Shown here in pieces: positions 44,701 through 55,523 of a stretch of 64,000 bases of DNA. The notes beneath the pieces were generated by a model. The model was not told where the DNA came from, did not search any database, and saw only the letters and a list, made by a program, of their open reading frames with translations. The stretch comes from Kingdonia uniflora (taxonomy: Eukaryota > Streptophyta > Magnoliopsida > Ranunculales > Circaeasteraceae): the NCBI GenBank assembly GCA_014058105.1, contig JACGCM010000012.1, positions 992,001 through 1,056,000 of the forward strand, given 5' to 3'. The number at the start of each line of letters is the position of its first letter. Within the stretch, counting starts at the first letter, position 1. Position numbers and translations under genes: made by a program.

Positions 44701-45388
44701 AGTAAATGTGTGAGATTACATCAGTACTATAAGTTTTATTGATCTAAGGTTAAAAAAGTCATTCTGACAGATAAGCGAAGGAAGATTCGTTTGCTTGTAT
44801 GGAGGAGAAGATATGGACTGGATCAGAAAGTTTACAACCACTGCACGATCTGTTGCCCAAGCGGCGGGCATTCCCCTCGAGATGGTGTATGTGGGGAAGA
44901 GCAACCCAAAAGAGCGAGTTCGAAAGAACATTGCCAACATCACTGCAGAGAAACTCAGCCATTGTTGGCAAGACCTGACATCCATTTGGTTCTTTTGGAT
45001 CCGTTTAGAGAGCATGTGGTATTCCAAGATGCAACACGGGAGGACAGTCGAAAATGATCCTATAATGCAAGAGATCATGACTATGCTAAGCTTTGACGGT
45101 AGCGAACAAGGATGGGCTATCGTTAGCCGAGGCTCGATGGAGATGGCAAAAGGCAAAGGAGAAACAATGTTAACGTCCATGATGCAATACGATGCATGGA
45201 AAGAGCATGTGGAGCCTAAAGGTTTCATACCAGCCCTCAACGGTCATTTGAACCAACTTCACACCCCACATCACTGCAACCGCCTTATATTGCCCGGGAC
45301 CGTTGGCAGTATCCCTGAGATGGTGGTCTGTGCAGAGTGTAGCCGTCCAATGGAGAAGTTTGTGATGTACCGCTGCTGCAACGATTAA
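41738..45388 (+). CDS. SEOB: Sieve element occlusion protein B-like (SEO gene 2)
   Basis: Encodes an SEO filament protein of sieve elements, involved in sealing injured phloem. Seven exons: 41738-42268, 42653-42760, 42986-43434, 43554-43663, 43798-43940, 44098-44589, 44771-45388, total 816 residues, close to Arabidopsis SEOR1/SEOb. All introns are GT-AG with phases 0,0,2,1,0,0. Residues 30-117 are six Met/Asn/Gln/Pro-rich repeats, probably disordered. The SEO N-terminal domain starts about residue 124 (HLFTTSDDNVMMKQI, THAPDGREVNVKPL) and includes SCKCSGGGDAHATTL and YGEFWLVAELYPTNHLAKSV. Exon 6 carries the thioredoxin-like part (NVLLLISDLDLSHDELAILE). The C-terminus has MVVCAECSRPMEKFVMYRCC. 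No frame damage. It lies 1.66 kb after SEO gene 1, in tandem. Confidence 0.95.
41825..42088 (+). repeat. Six tandem coding repeats in SEO gene 2
   Basis: Units of 45, 45, 42, 45, 45 and 42 bp start at 41825, 41870, 41915, 41957, 42002 and 42047. Each encodes about 15 residues of the form MMxPTxNxLAxPHNQ. All changes keep the frame (losses are of one codon), suggesting selection for the open frame. Confidence 0.9.
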
Positions 45389-46172
45389 GAGAAGGTAATT
45401 ACTATGATTGCGCAGACTCATATATGGAGTAATAAGTTAATTTGGCGCATTAGTACATATGTTTTTTGCAACTAAGGTGGGGCTCCTCTAGTTGAGCCCT
45501 CCTTTTCTCCTTGGGGTTTTTCGTTTCGTAAGAATGTGTGTGTAATTGAAATAATAGTAAATAATATTTATCATTAATCAAATGTATTGCAAGTTAATAC
45601 AGCTCTTCTTTCACTTCTACTTTTCCTTCTTTCTTTCTCGTGGTTTTGAAGAACTTGTGTTGTGTGTAACTGTAGCCACTGATTTTTTTAGAAGTTGTCG
45701 TAGACTTCAAATTGAAGAGGTCCTCGTCCAATTGCTTTTGAGAATTGACACTGAGATATTGATATGGTACCATATTACCCCACAAGTTCCCTACTTTTCG
45801 AGTCTTCCAAGTCCTCAAATGAGTAGGGCTATAGGCATATATGTCTGTAGTAATCTCATGTACCTCAGGAATTAGTCTTCTCTAAAATTATAAAACAATT
45901 ATCACTAATGCACACCTAAATAAAATTGTCTTATTTGCCTTCTCAAGCAAAGACTTCCTCCTGACCGTAAACTATTCTATAATCTATACTTAACAAAATC
46001 AAATCCATATTAATCAAAATCAAAAGTTTAAGTTTAAGTTTATAGTCACTTGTTGACCCTTAATCAAAAGCGCGTTTGGATAACAAGTGGGCCTCACTAT
46101 CACGCGGCATTACCCGGCCCATAGCCCATATAAACCAAACTTGAAAACCCGTTTCTCACTCTCACCGTTACC
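45389..46172 (+). other. Intergenic region; promoter of the SOBIR1-like gene
   Basis: The first part should hold the SEO gene 2 3' end. Ahead of the SOBIR1-like ATG there is a W-box core TTGACC at 46063-46068, the site bound by WRKY defence regulators, two GGCCCA-type elements near 46089 and 46116, and a TATA-like CATATAAA at 46128-46134. Their use is inferred from position. Confidence 0.5.
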
Positions 46173-48129
46173 ATGGCTTCTCTTCGCGCCAAACTCTCTC
46201 TCCTCATTCTCTTCTCTCTATCTCTCCTCATCAAAGCTCACACGTCCGATTCCAACTCTCTCTCACTCGTTCTAACTCACTTGAGTCTAACTCGCCAACT
46301 TGTTCATTTCAACCTCTGTGACTCAGCTGGAATCACTTGCGATGGAGCTCACCGAGTCACTCGAATCGTTCTCGACTCTCGAAATCTTGATGGATACTTA
46401 TCTTCAGAAATCGGTAATCTCTCTGAACTCAAAGAGCTCTCTCTTTCAAACAATCAAATCGTTGACGTAATTCCTCAAGAAATCGTTGACTTAAAGAAAC
46501 TTGAAGTTTTGAACTTGAGAAACAACCGATTAATCGGCGAAATACCGATTAAGTTTACCTCTCTTGTGAAACTTCGATTTCTTGATCTCTCGTTGAACAA
46601 GTTTTCTGGCGATTTAGGGTTCTTGAAGCATTTTCCGAACTTGGAGAGGTTTGATGTTTCGGAAAATTTGTTTTCCGGGAAAGTACCGACTTCGGTTAAG
46701 TCTCTAAGTAGCATAAGATTTGTAAATGTTTCTGGAAATAATCTGTTTTTGAGGAAGAATGTTTTTCCTAAACGGTATGTGTTTGCGGAGAAGAAGAATT
46801 CGACGGAATCGACAACGAATTCGAATTCTTCGCAGTCGGGTTCACCAGAATCGCCAGAAAAACCTAAGAAGAAAAGACATGTGAAAGGTTGGATTATTGG
46901 GTTTGTGTCCGGTTTAGCTGCGGGGATTTTATCGGGATTAGTCTTCTCAGTGTTGTTTAAGTTTGTAATGGTTTGCTTAACTAAGAGGGAGAAAGATACT
47001 GGTACGGCCATCTTTAGTCCGTTGATTAAGAAAGAGGAGGATCTCGCTTTTCTTGAGAAAGAAGATGGGTTGGCATCGTTTGAGATTATAGGGAGAGGCG
47101 GATGTGGTGTGGTTTACAAAGCTGAGTTACCGGGTAGTGACGGAAAAATGATTGCGATTAAGAAAATTATTCAGCCGGCAATTAACGCAACTGAACTTAC
47201 GGAGGAAGATAGTAAGTTTATGAGTAAGAAAATGAGGCAGATAAGGTCGGAAATTCAGACTGTGGCTCAAATTCGGCATCGGAATTTGCTTTCTTTGTTG
47301 GCTCATGTGAGTAGGCCTGATTGCCATTACCTTCTGTACGAGTTTATGAAGAATGGTAGTTTACAAGATGTGCTGAAACAAGTTTCGGAAGGGACGAGGG
47401 AGTTGGATTGGTTGATGCGCCATCGGATTGCTGTGGGAATCGCAGCGGGGCTCGAGTATCTTCATAATGATCATAGCCCAAAGATTATCCACAGGTAATC
47501 ATCCCATATTAGAGAAATCTCAAGTCTCAGTTGTTTAAGTTGCAACTTATATCTATGTACTTTACTATTGTAACGATTTATGTTAATAAGGTCTAATACG
47601 AATACAAAATTAAAATACAACGTTTTTTAGATGATCCTAATTATTTGAAATGTTCTCTATCCGTAGGGATCTCAAGCCGGCAAATATCCTTCTCGACGAT
47701 GATATGGAGGCTCGAATTGCTGACTTTGGGCTTGCAAAAGTAATCCCTGATATCGATACCCACATGACAACTTCAAATGTAGCAGGGACAGTGGGGTACA
47801 TAGCGCCGGAGTACTACCAAACATTTAAGTTTACAGATAAGTGCGATGTGTATAGCTTTGGCGTCGTTTTGGCAGTGTTGGTAATGGGGAAGTTGCCTTC
47901 TGATGAATTTTTCCAACGCACACATGAGATGAGTCTGGTGAAGTGGCTGAGGAATGTTATGACCTCGGAGAGTCCTAAAATGGCGATCGATCCAAATTTG
48001 GCAGGTAACGGTTTTGATGCTCAGATGCTTCTTGTTTTGAAGATTGCTTGTTTTTGTACTCTTGATGATGCGAAGCAGAGGCCTAACAGTAAAGATGTCC
48101 GTTGCATGCTGATGCAGATTACGCATTAA
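46173..48129 (+). CDS. SOBIR1: SOBIR1-like LRR receptor kinase
   Basis: Encodes a plasma-membrane LRR receptor-like kinase that partners LRR receptor-like proteins lacking a kinase and signals in immunity with BAK1-type co-receptors. Two exons, 46173-47494 and 47667-48129, join as AG|G, GAT (R-D) and give 594 residues (Arabidopsis SOBIR1: about 640). Signal peptide about 1-22. LRRs about 66-190 (LKELSLSNNQIVDVIPQEI, LEVLNLRNNRLIGEIP). Transmembrane segment about 240-267 contains GFVSGLAAGILSG, a GxxxG ladder known to matter in SOBIR1. Kinase: GRGGCGVVY at 307-315, Lys330, HRD 440-442, DFG 460-462, GYIAPEYY. All key residues are present. The intron inside the HRD motif is as I recall for SOBIR1 genes. 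The start has a strong ACCATGGC context. Confidence 0.93.
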
Positions 48130-48304
48130 GATGCAAGTATATATCAATTGTTTTAAGTATATACATGTGTTTTTTCGTTTAAGATAAACTGTAATAGATG
48201 ATTAAAAGCTTTATCGTTGGCCTTCATTAGCCCGTAAACACTATCTTCAGCGATATAAATTTGGGTTTTCACATATAAATGCTTATGACCATAAGTTTTC
48301 AATT
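48130..48304 (+). other. 3' flank of the SOBIR1-like gene
   Basis: AT-rich sequence probably holding the 3' UTR. The transposon nest begins only about 180 bp after the stop codon. Confidence 0.6.
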
Positions 48305-48309
48305 GTAAA

Positions 48310-48493
48310 TGATAGATCATGCCTCGTGGGTCGTCTACCCACGAGGTCACGTACCTTCTACTCTAGCTTTATATTGATGTTAGGAGCCCTTTTAGTTTTT
48401 AGTTCTTTTGTTTGAGTTTGGGGGAAAATTCTAGAAAACCCTAGAATTGCAATTATAGTTATTTTGTTGCTTCCCCAATCGTAGAAATTAACA
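48310..48493 (+). repeat. gypsy-A 5' LTR
   Basis: 184 bp, starting TGATAGATCATGCC and ending AGAAATTAACA. It matches 59872-60041; the 3' copy lacks about 14 bp near the start (the TGGGTCGTCTACCCACGA palindrome region). Confidence 0.88.
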
Positions 48494-49621
48494 AATTGGT
48501 ACCATAGCCATGAGCGACCCTAGGTTTGCCTTTTATGTTTGTGTGATTCTTGAGATAGCAAGGCTGGAGGCGGAAGTTGTGACGAAGAATTTGAAGAAAT
48601 TCATCGGAGATGAAACACCTCGAAGAGACGTAGAGAGAGGTTCACCGTGCGATTGATCTAGTAGGTGGGAAAGACAGAGACATGTCGGAGAGTTCTCGAT
48701 CAAAAGACAACGACGAGGTTGTGACTTTGATGCGAGGGGTTCATGATAATCCGTATCAAATCGGGTTGTTGAAACATAAGGGTTTCGTTCTTAGAGATGC
48801 AAAAATTAAAATCGTGATTTAAGAAAAATCATTCTTTATTGATTAAAAAAGATTTACATCCAAAAATATAAGAACTACGGTAGAAAAAAAGATAAAAACT
48901 AAAAACATAACTCTCTCTCCCTTTACAACTCTCCCTCTTAACCTCACTCCAGCCCTCATCTCCCTCAACAACCCTCCTTTGTGGAGATCTTTTAGCCAAA
49001 ATCTTTGACTAAGTCTTCCAGCAGTTGTTGACTAGTACTAGGCCATCTCCAGCAGCTCTTGACAGCTGGTAATCTCCAACAACTCTATAGCTTGTAAAAG
49101 TTGGATTTTAAGACAGGGCTTGGTTGCAATTATCTTATTACCTGCAATAATCAAACATACTTTAATTAGGCTCAGTGAAACATAAAATAAGGTCCTAGAT
49201 AATGTGAATTGAATGACAAAAATAGGCATTTTTCATGCCTATCAGTTCACATGATCAACGATTCCAATCATCAAGAATCCCAACTGAAGAAGACCAACCC
49301 CAATCCAAAACCCTTGCCGAGAATTCGACGAACAATTGGGAAATAGCAGAATTCCTAGCCATTGACGAATGAGAGGTCACCGGTAATTAAGGGGGCCTTC
49401 GATCGAGAGGGAGAGAGAGAGAGGAACCTAGCGCAAAAGGGATTGAAGAAATTCGCGAGTCATTCGAACGAGGAGTACCCCGTCCGAACGAGTCAGGCGA
49501 CAACCAAACCAACAGTTTTGTTGTCAAAAATAGGCAAAATTTGGGGGGTTGTTCGAACGAAAGAGACCAGGCAATTGGTGAAGACAAAACTGGGATGCCA
49601 CAAGGGTAAGGCACGGGCAGG
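48494..49621 (+). pseudogene. gypsy-A left interior, gag-like remnant
   Basis: After the primer site, 48550-48740 and 49250-49570 together match 32840-33345 of the intronic element, which carries a gag-like frame. Here the frame is broken by indels. A solo LTR interrupts it at 48744-49244. Palindrome cores occur at 49463, 49483 (TCCGAA) and 49552. Confidence 0.6.
48744..49244. mobile_element. Solo LTR in gypsy-A
   Basis: 501 bp beginning TGATA and ending TATCA, a perfect terminal inversion of LTR type, flanked by the 5-bp duplication GTTCA (48739-48743 and 49245-49249). The homologous intronic element lacks this stretch (its GGTTCACATGATCAACG is uninterrupted), proving the insertion. No internal domain is present, so it is a solo LTR; its family is unknown. 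An inverted repeat ATAGGCAT/ATGCCTAT sits at its right end. Confidence 0.8.
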
Positions 49622-49626
49622 CAGGG

Positions 49627-50208
49627 TGATCCAGGAGGATCTGAAGGAGAATGGATTTTTTTTTCAAAATTAGCCAAAGTCGTTCGAACAAGATTGAGAG
49701 CCATTCGAGCGACCCAATTCCACCTCTCTAGAATTTTGCCCAAGAAACCTAAGTTGTTTGAACGACTCCTTATTTCGTTCAAACGACTCTTTTCATACTC
49801 TATGGAATTTTGGCCCATAAACAATTTTCATTCGAACGAGCTTGGATGTCGTTCGAACGAGTTGTCAAGTTTCTAGGGTTTTAGACCAATTGGCATAGTC
49901 GTTCGAATGACTCCCTATTACATTCGAACGAGCTTGGCGTTGGTTGTATTTATGAGGCGTGTTTTTGCCTCGAGATGCACTCTATTTGTATCTTTAGTTC
50001 CTTAGTATATAAAAGGGACTTAGGTTATTTTTCTAGATCTATGTCAATTCAATAAGAGTTCTGAGGAAAAAGTTTAGGGTTTAGAGTAATTCAAGTTGTA
50101 ATCAATTGATTTGAGCAATTGAAGCTCTTAAATGGACTTTTCTCAATCCAATTTTTGTGTTCTTCGTACTTTTATGCTAACTAGGGTTTCTCTTCGTATT
50201 GTGGATTA
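49627..50208 (+). repeat. gypsy-B 5' LTR
   Basis: Starts TGATCCAGGAGG and ends GTGGATTA; the primer site AGTGGTAACA follows. Palindrome cores (TTCGAA or near variants) start at 49683, 49704, 49757, 49778, 49831, 49852, 49902 and 49923: spacings 21, 53, 21, 53, 21, 50, 21. A TATA box TATATAAAAG lies at 50006-50015, about 80 bp after the last core. Confidence 0.9.
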
Positions 50209-50256
50209 AGTGGTAACAATTTTCTAGTTACGATCTTTGGGGGTTGATTGTGGTTT

Positions 50257-52036
50257 ATGGTCTCTACACGTGACTGTCGCAAGCAAACGAAGGAGAAGCT
50301 AGTGAGTCCGTTGACGATTCATCACAAACCTAATTCGAAGAAGAAGGGCGATTTGGAGATGGATGATTCCAACGATCGACTCACGACTTTGGAAATGATA
50401 GTTTTCAACCTATCTTCTACTGTAGGGGAGTTGGTAGAACAATTATTTCTCACGAACCTCTCGAAGGCTTTCACTTCGGCGACACGACAAGACCGCTCTC
50501 ATCGGCGAGGCCGCTCGAGGAAGAAAGGGGTTATGGAGGTGGATGGAGACAGGGATAATGTGGAGAAAGATAGAGATTATAGTGATGTTGAATCCGTCAA
50601 GGAGCGCTTGGGTTTTGGTAAGTCAATGAATCTTATGCGTAATATTCGTATTGACTTTAAGATTAAAATTCTGGTATTCGATGGTTCAGTCAACGTTAAG
50701 AAGTTGGATAATTGGTTAGATAGGTTAGAGGCCTATTTTTCTATTTATAAATATTCTGACGCTCAAATTTTTTTTCTCTACTTTAAAATTCATAAGTCAT
50801 TTACTAACGTGGTGGAAATCCTATCGGAAACGCCACGAAGTAGAAAGTTTGAGTTGGAAGGAATTCAAGGTTTTGGTGAGGAAACAATTCTATCCAATTG
50901 GGTATGAACATGAGCGATGGTACAATTGGCATAATTTACGCCAAAGGTTTGGGCAATCCCTACAACAGTTCACTACGGAGTTTCATAACAAAGCGTTGGT
51001 TTTGGATATTGACGTGGATGAGTACAAGGTGTTCATGAAGTATACGGGAGGTTTGTCGGAGTCCATTAGAAGAGAATTAAAGCTCTTTATGTGGATGATA
51101 TCGAGGATGCTGCCGTTAAAGCAATTGTCATTGAAGGCAAGTACTTGAAGAGTGAGAAGAAAGACGACAAAAGCAAGTAAGGCTACAAGATTACTTGGAT
51201 GTCTGATCAGAAAGGGGAGTCTAAAGGAGGGGTCTTCATCCAAGGGGATTATCTGTAGTCATTGTAAGGCTAATGGGCACAATTAAGATAAATGTTGAAA
51301 ACTTTACCCAGAAATTCGGCCGAAGAAGGAGAGGGGCAAGAGAGAGAAACGTGCACTAGCCGCAGCGATTGTGGATCTTTCAAATTTAGATAAGCCAAAT
51401 CCTAAGCTTACTCTAATGTTCAAGCAACCTCTAGCTATCGACGAAGCGAGTCGGGAAAAACTTTTCTATGTCAACATTCAGGTGAAGCATAGCTTAGTCG
51501 AGGCCATTATTGATCCGGTTAGTTAGAAGAATTTAATTTTTGAGGCGGTGGTGAAGAAGATGGGTTTGGCTACTGTGGCTCATCCTAAGCCGTACGATTT
51601 GGGTTGAATTCAGAAAGACACGGAATTGAAGATCACTAAGCTGTGTACGATCAAGTTTGCGATTACTGAGAAGTTTATTGACGAAGTGACATGTGAGGTG
51701 GTTTCGTTGGATGTGTGTCAAGTCATCTTGGGTAGCCCTTATCTTTGGGACCGAGATGCAATCATTTACCGTAGAGCTCGCAAGTATCGTCTTGTGAAGG
51801 ATGGGACGGAGTTTCATATCAATGCGTGCAAGGGAGATCTCACTACCCATAATTTAGTCACGGCGACTCAGGCGAAGAGGTTCGTTAATGCGAGCGGTAA
51901 ATTTGTATTGTTGTTGGTGCGACTAGTTCAAGAGGGTCCGTCGGCTAAGGTATTGTCTACTTTAGCAATGTTTCTAAAGCAACAAACCGATATGAGGAAG
52001 TTGCAAGAGAAGTATGAAAACTTGTTTATGGGCATA
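50257..52036 (+). pseudogene. gypsy-B gag and protease
   Basis: The ATG at 50257 opens MVSTRDCRKQTKEKLVSP, with an N-terminal coiled-coil-like part, then a capsid-type region (RIDFKIKILVFDGSVNVKKL, QFYPIGYEHERWYNWHNLRQ, QQFTTEFHNKA). A frameshift near 50830 and stops break it. Zinc knuckle CSHCKANGHN-x-DKC lies at 51254-51295. The protease remnant (EAIIDPVS, stop, KNLIFEAVV) near 51500 has lost its active site. A connecting domain (CEVVSLDVCQVILGSPYLWD) runs to the hAT insertion. Confidence 0.85.
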
Positions 52037-52044
52037 AAAGGGAT

Positions 52045-52900
52045 TAGGGCTGTTCGCGGGTCGGATCGGCCCGGGTTAGGGCAGAAAACAGATCCGACCC
52101 GGAACAATTGGGTCTTCATTTTCCAAACCCGAAACCGAAACGGCTGGCTTCAAAACCCGGATCAAAACCGAACCGGAATAGTCGGGTCGGGTCGGTTCTT
52201 TGACTCGGGTTTTCTTCCAACAAAACAAGGATTACATAACTAACTAAAACCATCAAAACATAATTTACACAAACTTAGTATATAAATGTGTAAATAAGAG
52301 ACCCACCAAGTATACACCAATTAAAACATCAAAACATGATTTACACCAAATCATAAAACCCTAGAAAACACCAAATCATTCTCCAGCATCACCACCCCAA
52401 CTTAAGCCTTCTCTCCAGCATCACATAAGCCCTCTCTCCAGCATCACATGGCTGTATGTCATCTATGACTCTCTTGGCTGTCCCCAAACAGACCCACCAA
52501 GTATGCCTCGGCTGTCTCAAACATCCTTCAAATTCAAGGTGCCTCAAACATCCTTCAAACAGACTCACCAAGTAGCGCAGCAACAACACTGCTCTGGAAA
52601 TGAAGATCAGTCTTGAAGTCCTCAAACAGATCTTTCGGACGAGTCGTTGAAAGGGGAGCTTTCGAATGAGAGAGAGGTGAGGGTATGAGAGAGATCAGTC
52701 CTCAAACAACTTTGCTCTGGAAATGAAGATTAGTTTCTTCAAATGGGATAGAGAGAAGAAGAGAGAAAGAGGTCGGCTAGGTTGAGAGAGGCTAGGGTAT
52801 GAGAGAGAAAGATTGAAACTTATACTTATATTACTTAAAACTCAGTTCGGATCAGTCCGCCTCGGGTTCTCGGGTTGCTGGGTTTTTATGTACAACCCTA
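52045..52900. mobile_element. hAT non-autonomous transposon in gypsy-B
   Basis: 856 bp with inverted ends: left TAGGGCTGTTCGCGGGTCGG, right end reverse complement TAGGGTTGTACATAAAAACC. The 8-bp flanks AAAGGGAT (52037-52044) and GAAGGGAT (52901-52908) differ at one base, and the uninterrupted site in gypsy-1 reads ATAGAAGGGATGCC, proving an 8-bp duplication. Subterminal ACCCG/CGGGT motifs are dense near both ends, as in Ac-like hAT elements. No transposase frame is recognisable. Confidence 0.85.
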
Positions 52901-52908
52901 GAAGGGAT

Positions 52909-55484
52909 GCCTCGTAAAAGGGATGTGGAGCATGATATCACCTTGGTGAATGGTGAGCCACTACCCAATATTGGTTTATATCGGACTTCTGTTACAGAGT
53001 CTGATGAGATCAAGAAACAGGTACATTAACTCTTAGAGCAAAGAGTTATTAATCCAAGTTGCTCAATTTGTAGTTCACCGATGTTATTGATGCCAAAGAA
53101 GGATGGGTCTTGGAGGATGTGTGTGAATATCGGGTACTGAACAAGATCACGGTGAAGAATCGTTATCCGCTTCCACGAATTGACAAACTTATGGATGAGT
53201 TGCAGACAGCTGGTTTTTCACCAAGTTGGATCTTAAATCGGGTTACCATTAAGTTAGAATCTGGGAAGAAGATACCTGGAAGACAACGTTCAAGACCAAG
53301 CAGGGCCTATTTGAGTGGTTGGTAATGCCTTCTGGGTTATACAATGCCCCGACAATGTTTATGCGGTTGATGAATGAGGTACTTCGTGCTTTTATTGATG
53401 ATTTTGTGATTGTGTATTTAGATGATATCTTAATATATAGTCGTAGATGGGAGGAGCACCTTGGGCATTTACGCAAAGTATTGGACGTTTTACAATCATA
53501 ACAACTTTTTATAAACAGGAAGAAGTGTGAGTTTGGGAAGAGGGAGCTAGACTATTTGGGATTTATTGTTGGTGGCAGCGAGCTTAAGGTCGATCCAGAG
53601 AAGGTCTCGGTCATTACTAATTAGCCTAGACCCCGTACATTGACGGAAGTGAGGAGTTTTATGGGGGCAATTCTTTTACAGGATAGGAAGCTGGTTGCTT
53701 ACCATTCTAAAATGTTTATAGGAGCAGTACACAACTATCCTACCTACGATAAGGAGTTTTACGCGTTATATCAATCAGTGAAGCATTGACGGAGTTACTT
53801 ATTGGGGAAAGAGGTTGTGATACATTCCGATCACAAACCATTATAGTTCTTATCTACGCATTCCAAGCTACATCAAGCTCGCCATATGAAGTGGATGGCG
53901 TACCTTCAACAGTTTACCTTATTGATCAAATATAAGAAAGGAGTGGACAACAAAATGGCTGATATGTTATCTCGACCCTCAATACCAACTATTTTTGCTT
54001 TGTTAGTAGTTATGCATATACAACCTATTGTTCCTTCTGAGTACATTTCATGGTATGACGACGACAAGGAGCTTAGTGTGATTTACGAGAAGTTGCTACA
54101 AGGCAAGACATGTGAGTATGTTCTGAAGGATGGTTTGATTTACAGGGGTAGTCTACTATGTATTTTAGAGGGTGGAGACTGCTTGTATTAGATTTGAGAG
54201 GCACATTGTCCCCGGGTGGCAGGTCATTAATTTCAGGGTTGAGAAGACTCTATTGAATTTGCGGCGTTATGTCTATTGGGCAAAGATGTAGGTGGATGTT
54301 GCTCGTGTGGTTTGTGGTTGCGTGCTATACAACACATCAAAGCCTTCTAATAGGAAGATAAGACTGTACTTACCATTGCCAGTTCCTAGTCGACCTTAGG
54401 AGAGCATTTCGATAGATTTTATGGGTGGTTTTCCTATGACCAGGTGTAAGAATAACTATTTGTTTATGGTGGTGGATCGATTCAGCAAGATGATTGTTCT
54501 TATTCTATGCCAGAAGAGGGTCACAGGGGAAGGAACAATGCAATTGTTTTTCAGAGATGTCTAGAGGTATTTCGGGGTCCCTTCTATTATTTCTGATAGG
54601 GATAGGTACCTTTTAGGGCATTTTTGGAGATCATTATGGGGGATGATGGACACTAAGTTGAAGAAAAGTACTGCTTTTCATCCGCAGACTGACGGGCAAA
54701 CAGAGGTAGTTAATCGCACTTTAGTACATTTATTACGGGGATTCCATTCTAAGCATCCTAAGACTTAGGATGAAAGTTTACCGTATCTTTAGTTTGCGTT
54801 CAGCCGGGCGATTCATGGTTCCACTTTGAAGTCTCCATTTGAAGTTTGTTTGGGGTACTTGCTGCAAAGCCCTTTTGATTTAACGTTTAGTCTTGGCGAC
54901 AATACGGTGTCAGGGAAGGAGGAAGAGGAGCAGGTTAAGGCTCAGCATTTCATTGAGAAGATAAGTAAGGTTCATGAGGTGGTTGAAGCTCAGTTGAAAA
55001 AGACTCAAGCGAAGTATAAGGCTCGCCACGATAAGCATCGGGTTGAGTGTACTTTTCAAGAGGGCGGCCTAGTTTGGTTGTATTTGGGCAAGGAACAGCT
55101 TAAGGGGAAAGGTAAGAAGCTCAAATCTATCCGTTATGGTCCGTTTTTGATACTTAAAAAGTTTGGTGACAATGCATTCCAGTTGGATTTGCCACCTTTC
55201 ATGAAGATGTATTCAGTGATTAATACCGAGCATTTGAAGCTGTTTGAGCCGTCTCTTTTAGATGAAGACTCTACAATCAACACTCGCCTACCGTCAATTG
55301 ATGACTTATGGATGGAAAGAAAAGATCTGTTGCAGGAGGATGGTATTCTAGAGAGGAAGGTTTATACTACAAGACGAGGTGGTATTGAATCGCTCCGAGT
55401 TGGGAAGAAGGGTCAGCTACCGAGTAGGTCGAAGTGGTACAGCAGGGAAATGGGCAGCGCTGCACTCCCACATCTCCAGTTCTA
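52909..55484 (+). pseudogene. gypsy-B pol (RT, RNase H, integrase)
   Basis: RT resumes after the hAT insertion (PLPNIGLYRTSVTESDEIKK) with several frameshifts up to VIVYLDDILIYSRRWEEHL at 53406-53462, where the catalytic YLDD is intact. About 200 bp of the RT-RNase H junction is missing near 53662 compared with gypsy-1. RNase H ends GVDNKMADMLSRP. Integrase from about 54225 keeps the acidic triad context [20 protein letters not shown] and [12 protein letters not shown], broken by a few stops. A long clean frame 54826-55484 covers the C-terminus (KARHDKHRVECTFQEGG, INTEHLKLFEPSLLDEDS) and ends at PHLQF. Confidence 0.88.
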
Positions 55485-55523
55485 GCTTGAGCAGGAGCTC
55501 AAGGCTCCTAAAGGAGGGAGCCA

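Noticed and set aside
44716..45240. Long minus-strand open frame over SEO gene 2 exon 7
   Set aside because: It lies antisense to a well-supported exon and has no recognisable features.
46475..47011. 178-codon minus-strand frame in the SOBIR1-like gene
   Set aside because: It mirrors the LRR and membrane-coding exon on the other strand; its composition follows from the sense gene.
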